Source: Enterobacteriaceae endosymbiont of Donacia thalassina
GTDB taxonomy: Bacteria > Pseudomonadota > Gammaproteobacteria > Enterobacterales > Enterobacteriaceae
Assembly: GCF_012568245.1 (NCBI RefSeq)
Contig: NZ_CP046188.1
Coordinates: 398,342 to 462,341, forward strand
DNA: 64,000 nucleotides
Direction of reading: 5' to 3'
This document shows positions 59,218 to 64,000 of this stretch, piece by piece. Under the pieces are notes generated by a model that saw only the letters and a program-made list of their open reading frames with translations, did not search any database and had not been told where the DNA came from. The translations under genes and the position numbers were made by a program. Positions within the stretch are counted from its first letter, which is position 1, and each line of letters starts with the position of its first letter.

Positions 59218-59700
59218 TTAAAATTTTTGTTCAAATAAATTTTGTATAGAATTATATAAATGAATAGTTTTAAATAAACGAGTAGGTACTACAAAAATAG
59301 TATCATCACCTGCAATTGTTCCCAATATACCTTCTGCTTTTCCTAAAGAATCTAATAACCTGGCTATTAATTGAGCTGCTCCAGGACTAGTATGAATAAT
59401 AATTAAAATATCATTATAATCAATATCTAATACTAAATTTTTTAATGGGCTGGTTGTATTTGGTACTCCTAATTCTAAAGGTAAACAATATACCATTTCC
59501 ATTTTAGTATTTCTAATTCTTACAGCTCCAAATTTTGTTAACATCCTAGATACTTTTGATTGATTAATTTTATGAAATCCTTCTGCTTGTAAAGCACGTA
59601 CAATTTCTGTTTGAGTACTAAATTTTTCTTGTTTTATTAAATTTTTAAATAATTTAATTAAATTAGCTTCTTTTTTTTTTGCAGAAATTATATTATTCAT
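59218..59700 (-). CDS. argR: ArgR, arginine repressor
   Basis: 160 residues (E. coli 156). The winged-helix DNA-binding domain has [16 protein letters not shown] and the recognition region [16 protein letters not shown]. The C-terminal hexamer and arginine-binding domain has SSPLKN-like [30 protein letters not shown] and [14 protein letters not shown], close to identical to E. coli. In E. coli it represses arg genes with L-arginine as corepressor. Such strong conservation in a shrunken, regulator-poor genome implies active selection. No arg biosynthesis gene is in the window. Confidence 0.98.
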   Translation of the reverse strand: MNNIISAKKKEANLIKLFKNLIKQEKFSTQTEIVRALQAEGFHKINQSKVSRMLTKFGAVRIRNTKMEMVYCLPLELGVPNTTSPLKNLVLDIDYNDILIIIHTSPGAAQLIARLLDSLGKAEGILGTIAGDDTIFVVPTRLFKTIHLYNSIQNLFEQKF

Positions 59701-59760
59701 AAAGTCACCACAACAAAATAAAAGAAAATATGTTTTATTTAAAATAAATTTTATTTTAAA

Positions 59761-59784
59761 TACTGTTAACTATATAACATAGTA
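59761..59784. promoter_or_regulatory. Imperfect inverted repeat upstream of argR and rplM
   Basis: TACTGTTA and TAACATAGTA face each other around ACTATA in the 224-bp spacer between divergent argR and rplM. E. coli argR is autoregulated through two ARG boxes (consensus near TGAAT-N4-ATTCA) in its promoter. This repeat is in the right place and has two-fold symmetry, but its sequence fits the consensus poorly. It is a candidate operator only. Confidence 0.2.
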
Positions 59785-59924
59785 TTAAAATAAAAAAGAC
59801 TAATTGCATTTATAATACAACTATACTATCATATTTTAATAAAAATTTATATTTTTTTATTAAAAAATTAGAAATAAATAAATTATATAATCTTATTAAT
59901 TAATTATATTTTGGATATATATAA

Positions 59925-60347
59925 ATGAGTATTTTATTGAAAAAAAAAATGAATCGTCAATGGTATCTTATAAATGCAAAAAATAAAATTTTGGGTAGAT
60001 TATCTAGTATAATTGCCTATTATTTAATGGGAAAACATAAAATTACATATTTACCTCATATTGATATGGGTGATTATATCATAGTTGTTAATGCTGATAA
60101 AATTAAAATAACAGGAAATAAAAGAAAAAATAAATTTTATTATAGTCATAGTGGTTATTCTGGAGGATTAAAAAAAATTTCATTTGAAAAACTAATTATA
60201 AAAAATCCTTGTAAAATAATTCAACATTCAGTAAAAGGTATGCTACCTAAAAATAAAATAGGAATGTTAATGTTAAATAGATTAAAAATTTATACAGGTA
60301 TAACACATAAACATATAGAACAAAAACAAAATATTTTAAATATTTAA
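59925..60347 (+). CDS. rplM: 50S ribosomal protein L13
   Basis: 140 residues (E. coli 142). RQWYLINAKNKILGRLSS, MGKHKITYLPHIDMGDYIIVVNADKI, GGLKKISFEKLI and VKGMLPKNKIG are diagnostic. An early-assembly protein of the large subunit. rpsI follows after 24 bp as in nearly all bacteria. Confidence 0.98.
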   Translation: MSILLKKKMNRQWYLINAKNKILGRLSSIIAYYLMGKHKITYLPHIDMGDYIIVVNADKIKITGNKRKNKFYYSHSGYSGGLKKISFEKLIIKNPCKIIQHSVKGMLPKNKIGMLMLNRLKIYTGITHKHIEQKQNILNI

Positions 60348-60371
60348 TTATATTATTCAGGATATAAATTT

Positions 60372-60770
60372 ATGAAAAAAAATAATTATGATTATAATGC
60401 AACAGGAAGAAGAAAAAGCTCTTCTTCAAGAGTATTTATAAAAAAAGGTAATGGGAATATATCTATTAATAAAAAAAATATAGATATTTTTTTTTCAAGA
60501 AAAATATATTGTAGTATGATAACAAAACCTTTAGAATTAATAAAAATGAATAATAAGTTAGATTTATATATTACTGTAAAAGGTGGTGGTACTTCTGGAC
60601 AAGCAGGTGCCATTAGACATGGAATTACAAGAGTTTTAATAAAATATGATAATCTTTTTAGAAAAGATTTAAAAAAAGCAGGTTTTATAACACGTGATGA
60701 TCGTAAAGTAGAACGTAAAAAAGTAGGTCTTAAAAAAGCTAGACGTAGTCCACAATTTTCTAAACGTTAA
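60372..60770 (+). CDS. rpsI: 30S ribosomal protein S9
   Basis: 132 residues (E. coli 130). [27 protein letters not shown] start ([11 protein letters not shown]), [20 protein letters not shown], and the C-terminal [12 protein letters not shown] that reaches the P-site tRNA are conserved. CAGGA lies ahead of the ATG. Confidence 0.98.
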   Translation: MKKNNYDYNATGRRKSSSSRVFIKKGNGNISINKKNIDIFFSRKIYCSMITKPLELIKMNNKLDLYITVKGGGTSGQAGAIRHGITRVLIKYDNLFRKDLKKAGFITRDDRKVERKKVGLKKARRSPQFSKR

Positions 60771-60886
60771 AATAAAAATTTATTAATTAATTTTATTAAT
60801 TAAATAAAATTTAATTTTAATTGTTTTAAACAATTGAAATAATTGTAATTATTTTAATATTTTTATAAATATTTTTAGAGAAAAAA

Positions 60887-62152
60887 ATGGATAAATTTAT
60901 AATAAAAGGTCCAGTCCAACTAAAAGGAGAAGTTAATATTTCTGGATCTAAAAATTCTGCCTTACCAATTTTATTTGCATCTCTCTTAATTGAAGAATTA
61001 ATAGAAATCAAAAATATTCCTAAATTAAAAGATATTGATATAACAATAAAATTGTTTTTAAACTTAGGAGTAAAAATTAAATATGGAAAATCATTAATTA
61101 TTAATGCAAATAATTTATATACTAATTTTAATTTACCTAAAAATTTAATACAATCTATTAGAGCTTCTATTTGGTTAATAAGTCCTCTTTTAGTACGCCT
61201 AAAAAAAATAAATATATCCCTACCAGGAGGTTGTTCTATTGGAATGAGACCTATTGATTTACATATTAAAAATTTACAAAAATTAGGTGCTAATATTTGT
61301 ATTAAAAATAATTGCATTATTGCATCTATAAAAAAAAAATTTCAAGGTGCTCATATTATAATGGAAAAAAAAAGTGTAGGAGCTACTATTAGTATAATTT
61401 TAGCAGCAATTTATGCTAGAGGTATTACTATTATCGAAAGTGCAGCAAAAGAACCAGAAATAAAAGATTTAATTAATTTTTTAAATACTATGGGTGCTAA
61501 TATTCAAGGAGCAGGTACAAATAAAATAATTATTAAAGGTGTTTTAAAATTAAAAGGAGGTATTTATTCCATAATGGATGATAGAATAGAAACAGGAACT
61601 TTTTTAATAGCTGCAGCTATATCTAAAGGTAATATATTATGTAAAAATACTAATCCTAAAAATTTAAGAATAATTTTAAAAAAATTAAAATCTTCAGGAG
61701 CAGAAATTAAAACAGGAAAAAATTGGTGTAGCATTAATATGCATAATAAAAGACCAAAAGCTGTTAATATTATAACAGGTTCATATCCTAATTTTCCTAC
61801 AGATATGCAACCTCAATTTACTTTATTAAATTGTATTTCTTTAGGTAAGAGTATAGTAAAAGAAACTATTTTTGAAAATCGTTTTTTATATATACATGAA
61901 TTAATTAAAATGGGAGCAAAAATTTTTATAAAAAATAATGAAGTATTTTGTAATGGTGTTAGATCACTTTATAGTGCAAAGATTAAAGCTACAGATTTAA
62001 GAGCATCAATTAGTTTAGTTTTAGCAGGATGTATTGCAAAAGGAACTACTATTATTGATAATATAAATTATATTGATCGTGGATATGAAACTATAGAAAA
62101 AAAATTAATTTCCTTAGGTGCAAAAATTAAAAGATTAAAAAATAAAAATTAA
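60887..62152 (+). CDS. murA: MurA, UDP-N-acetylglucosamine enolpyruvyl transferase
   Basis: 421 residues (E. coli 419). The active-site Cys is C116 in LPGGCSIGMRPIDLH. SGSKNSALPILFASLL, MDDRIETGTFLIAAAIS, YPNFPTDMQPQFT and ATDLRASISLVLAGCIAKG complete the inside-out barrel. It takes PEP (from Eno) for the first committed step of peptidoglycan, so cell-wall synthesis is probably retained. The Cys active site predicts fosfomycin-sensitive chemistry. Confidence 0.99.
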   Translation: MDKFIIKGPVQLKGEVNISGSKNSALPILFASLLIEELIEIKNIPKLKDIDITIKLFLNLGVKIKYGKSLIINANNLYTNFNLPKNLIQSIRASIWLISPLLVRLKKINISLPGGCSIGMRPIDLHIKNLQKLGANICIKNNCIIASIKKKFQGAHIIMEKKSVGATISIILAAIYARGITIIESAAKEPEIKDLINFLNTMGANIQGAGTNKIIIKGVLKLKGGIYSIMDDRIETGTFLIAAAISKGNILCKNTNPKNLRIILKKLKSSGAEIKTGKNWCSINMHNKRPKAVNIITGSYPNFPTDMQPQFTLLNCISLGKSIVKETIFENRFLYIHELIKMGAKIFIKNNEVFCNGVRSLYSAKIKATDLRASISLVLAGCIAKGTTIIDNINYIDRGYETIEKKLISLGAKIKRLKNKN

Positions 62153-62207
62153 TAATTTAATATTATTAATTTTTATTTTTTAATATATTTTATAAGGATA
62201 ATAATTA

Positions 62208-62525
62208 ATGTATGCTGTTTTTGATAGTTGTGGAAAACAATATAAAATTATTCAAGGTCAAACTATTAAATTAGAAAAAATTATAGGAAAAATTGGAGAT
62301 AAAATTGAATTTAAAAATATTCTAATGATATATGATAAAAATCAATTTAATATAGGAAAACCTATTATTCCAGGAGCAAAAATAATAGCACAAATAATTT
62401 TACATGGTAAAAATAAAAAAATTAAAATAATCAAATTTCGTCGGAGAAAACATTATCGAAAAACAAAAGGACATCGTCAATTATTTACTAGTATTAAAAT
62501 TCTTAAAATTAAATATTCAATATAG
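62208..62525 (+). CDS. rplU: 50S ribosomal protein L21
   Basis: 105 residues (E. coli 103). MYAVFDSCGKQYKIIQGQTIKLEK, IGKPIIPGAKIIAQI and FRRRKHYRKTKGHRQLFT are diagnostic. An AAGGA ribosome site precedes the ATG. First gene of rplU-rpmA-obgE. Confidence 0.98.
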   Translation: MYAVFDSCGKQYKIIQGQTIKLEKIIGKIGDKIEFKNILMIYDKNQFNIGKPIIPGAKIIAQIILHGKNKKIKIIKFRRRKHYRKTKGHRQLFTSIKILKIKYSI

Positions 62526-62536
62526 GATAATATTTT

Positions 62537-62794
62537 ATGGCACATAAAAAAGCTGGAGGATCTTCTAGAAATGGTAGAGATTCACATTCGAAAAGACTAG
62601 GTATAAAATGTTTTGGAGGAGAAAAAGTTAAACCAGGATATATTCTTATAAGACAAAGAGGTAATAAATTTCATGCAGGAGATAATGTAGGATGTGGTAA
62701 AGATCATACTTTGTTTTCAAAAATTAATGGGATTGTTAAATTTACTAAAAAAGGAATTAAAAAAAAAAAATATATTAATATTATAATTATATAA
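62537..62794 (+). CDS. rpmA: 50S ribosomal protein L27
   Basis: 85 residues, the E. coli length. [20 protein letters not shown] (the N-terminal tail that reaches the peptidyl transferase centre), [22 protein letters not shown] and [10 protein letters not shown] are intact. It starts 11 nt after rplU. Confidence 0.99.
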   Translation: MAHKKAGGSSRNGRDSHSKRLGIKCFGGEKVKPGYILIRQRGNKFHAGDNVGCGKDHTLFSKINGIVKFTKKGIKKKKYINIIII

Positions 62795-62880
62795 ACTTTA
62801 TATTAATTTTTAATTCTAATAAAATATTAAACAATTTTTTTAATTTATAAAATATATATTTTTTATAACGTGGAGTTATA

Positions 62881-63894
62881 ATGAAATTTTTTGATGAAGT
62901 AATTATAGATATTAAAGCTGGTAAAGGAGGAAATGGATGTATTAGTTTTCATCGTGCAAAATTTATTCCTAAAGGAGGTCCTGATGGAGGTAATGGAGGT
63001 AAAGGAGGAAATATATATTTTATATCTAATAATAATATTAATAATTTAAATTATTTTCATAATAGAAATACTTATATATCTGAAAATGGATTTAAAGGAC
63101 AAAATAGTCAGTGTACAGGAAAAAATGGGAAAGATTTAATAATTCAAGTACCAATAGGTACCAAAATTATTGATATGAAAAAAAAAATAGTTCTTGTATT
63201 TTTAAAGAAAAATAAACAAATTTTTTTAGCAGCAAAAGGAGGAAATGGAGGATTAGGAAATATCAATTTTAAATCTTCTATAAATAGAACTCCATATAAA
63301 AGAACTAAAGGTTATCTAGGACAAAAAAAAAAAATTAAACTAGAATTTATTTTAAAAGCAGATATAAGTGTATTAGGATTACCTAATTCAGGAAAATCAA
63401 CATTTATAAAAAAAATATCTTCTGCTAATACTAAAATTGGTAATTATTTTTTCACCACCACAAAACCAATTTTGGGTGTTATTAAAAATAAATTAAGTGA
63501 TTCTTATATTTCAATATTAGATGTACCTAGTATTATAAAGAAATCTTCAATTGGAAAAGGATTAGGATTAAATTTTATTAAACATTTTAAATATTGCAAA
63601 TTATTATTACATTTTATAGATGTATCAAGTATTGATGAGAAAAATAATATATCTACTATTATAGATATAATTAATTTTGAAATTATAAAATTTAATAAAA
63701 AACTTCTTTTAAAAGAACAATGGCTTATTTTTAATAAAATTGATTTATTAAATAATAAAAATAAATTAATATATTATATTGATAAAACTTTAATAAAATA
63801 TAAATTTATAAAAAAATTTTATTTAATTTCATCCATAAGAAATATTGGAATAAAAAAATTATATATAGATATTTTAAAATATTTTTATAAATAA
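62881..63894 (+). CDS. obgE: ObgE/CgtA ribosome-assembly GTPase, altered G3 and short C-terminus
   Basis: 337 residues (E. coli 390). The glycine-rich Obg fold is at 1-158 (GKGGNGCISFHRAKFIPKGG and GGNGGKGG). The G domain has GLPNSGKSTF (166-175), FTTTKPILGV and FNKIDLL. The G3 motif, DxPG in the family (E. coli DIPG), reads DVPS (214-217; AGT codon at 63529-63531). The acidic C-terminal extension is missing, as in many reduced genomes. ObgE acts in late 50S assembly and GTP sensing. yhbE, between rpmA and obgE in E. coli, is lost. 106 bp of AT-rich DNA follow to the window end. Confidence 0.97.
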   Translation: MKFFDEVIIDIKAGKGGNGCISFHRAKFIPKGGPDGGNGGKGGNIYFISNNNINNLNYFHNRNTYISENGFKGQNSQCTGKNGKDLIIQVPIGTKIIDMKKKIVLVFLKKNKQIFLAAKGGNGGLGNINFKSSINRTPYKRTKGYLGQKKKIKLEFILKADISVLGLPNSGKSTFIKKISSANTKIGNYFFTTTKPILGVIKNKLSDSYISILDVPSIIKKSSIGKGLGLNFIKHFKYCKLLLHFIDVSSIDEKNNISTIIDIINFEIIKFNKKLLLKEQWLIFNKIDLLNNKNKLIYYIDKTLIKYKFIKKFYLISSIRNIGIKKLYIDILKYFYK

Positions 63895-64000
63895 AAAAAT
63901 TATAGTATAAAATACTTCGTTAAAATACTTATTTAAAATATTTAGATAATTTTATTATAAAATTATATTAAATTAAATTTTATTTAATTTGGATTTAAAA

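Noticed and set aside
60826..61317. 163-codon frame antisense to murA
   Set aside because: Covers the conserved murA N-terminal half on the opposite strand; translation looks like the antisense of a glycine/isoleucine-rich enzyme.

Overview
The window is a very AT-rich stretch (well under 20% GC by eye) of a reduced gammaproteobacterial genome. Proteins match Enterobacterales orthologues along nearly their full length, but are shifted towards Lys, Asn and Ile. There are no insertion sequences, prophage genes, CRISPR arrays or tRNA genes. This fits an obligate insect endosymbiont of the Buchnera, Wigglesworthia or Blochmannia kind; I cannot name the species. TAA dominates as stop and TGA is used as a stop (mnmG), so the genetic code is standard.

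Layout. 0-5 kb: 3' end of typA, tmRNA with smpB, grpE, rpmB-rpmG, rpmE and priA. 5-9 kb: mnmG, then 1.6 kb of extremely AT-rich DNA without genes and one small unidentified membrane ORF preceded by two hairpins. 9-15 kb: nrdAB, a YdgI/ArcD-type amino acid antiporter and the NIF3-family gene ybgI. 15-18 kb: ffh with rpsP-rimM-trmD-rplS. 18-30 kb: recD-recB-recC-lgt-mutH-lysA, in the same relative order as in E. coli after many deletions. 30-33 kb: ptsH-ptsI-crr. 33-38 kb: ruvC-yebC-aspS and argS. 38-42 kb: mnmA and potABC (no potD). 42-47 kb: mutM, mnmE, yidC, rnpA and rpmH. 47-51 kb: dnaN and gyrB, with neither dnaA nor recF at their usual sites, then rpoZ. 51-60 kb: ppa, eno, cydDC, infA, trxB, serS and argR. 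60-64 kb: rplM-rpsI, murA, rplU-rpmA and obgE.

Functionally the window is mostly information processing: ribosomal proteins, tRNA modification (mnmA, mnmE, mnmG, trmD), aminoacylation (asp, arg, ser), trans-translation, and replication and repair (dnaN, gyrB, priA, recBCD, ruvC, mutH, mutM). Around this core are nucleotide reduction (nrdAB), sugar phosphotransfer, glycolysis (eno), envelope genes (murA, lgt, yidC), lysine synthesis (lysA) and a few transporters (potABC, ydgI, cydDC).

Most notable: (1) PriA is full length and keeps all eight zinc-binding cysteines, but its Walker A, DEEH and GRxGR-type motifs are gone, so it looks ATPase-dead. (2) dnaA is absent from the rpmH-dnaN junction. 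(3) smpB is out of frame with its ATG at a run of ten A, a candidate for rescue by polymerase slippage; several intact genes, including rpsP and recB, carry runs of 12-15 A. (4) Lgt has Phe instead of the motif His, and ObgE has Ser instead of Gly in its G3 motif. (5) ArgR, a regulator rarely kept in such genomes, is highly conserved. I found no clearly new multi-gene system.
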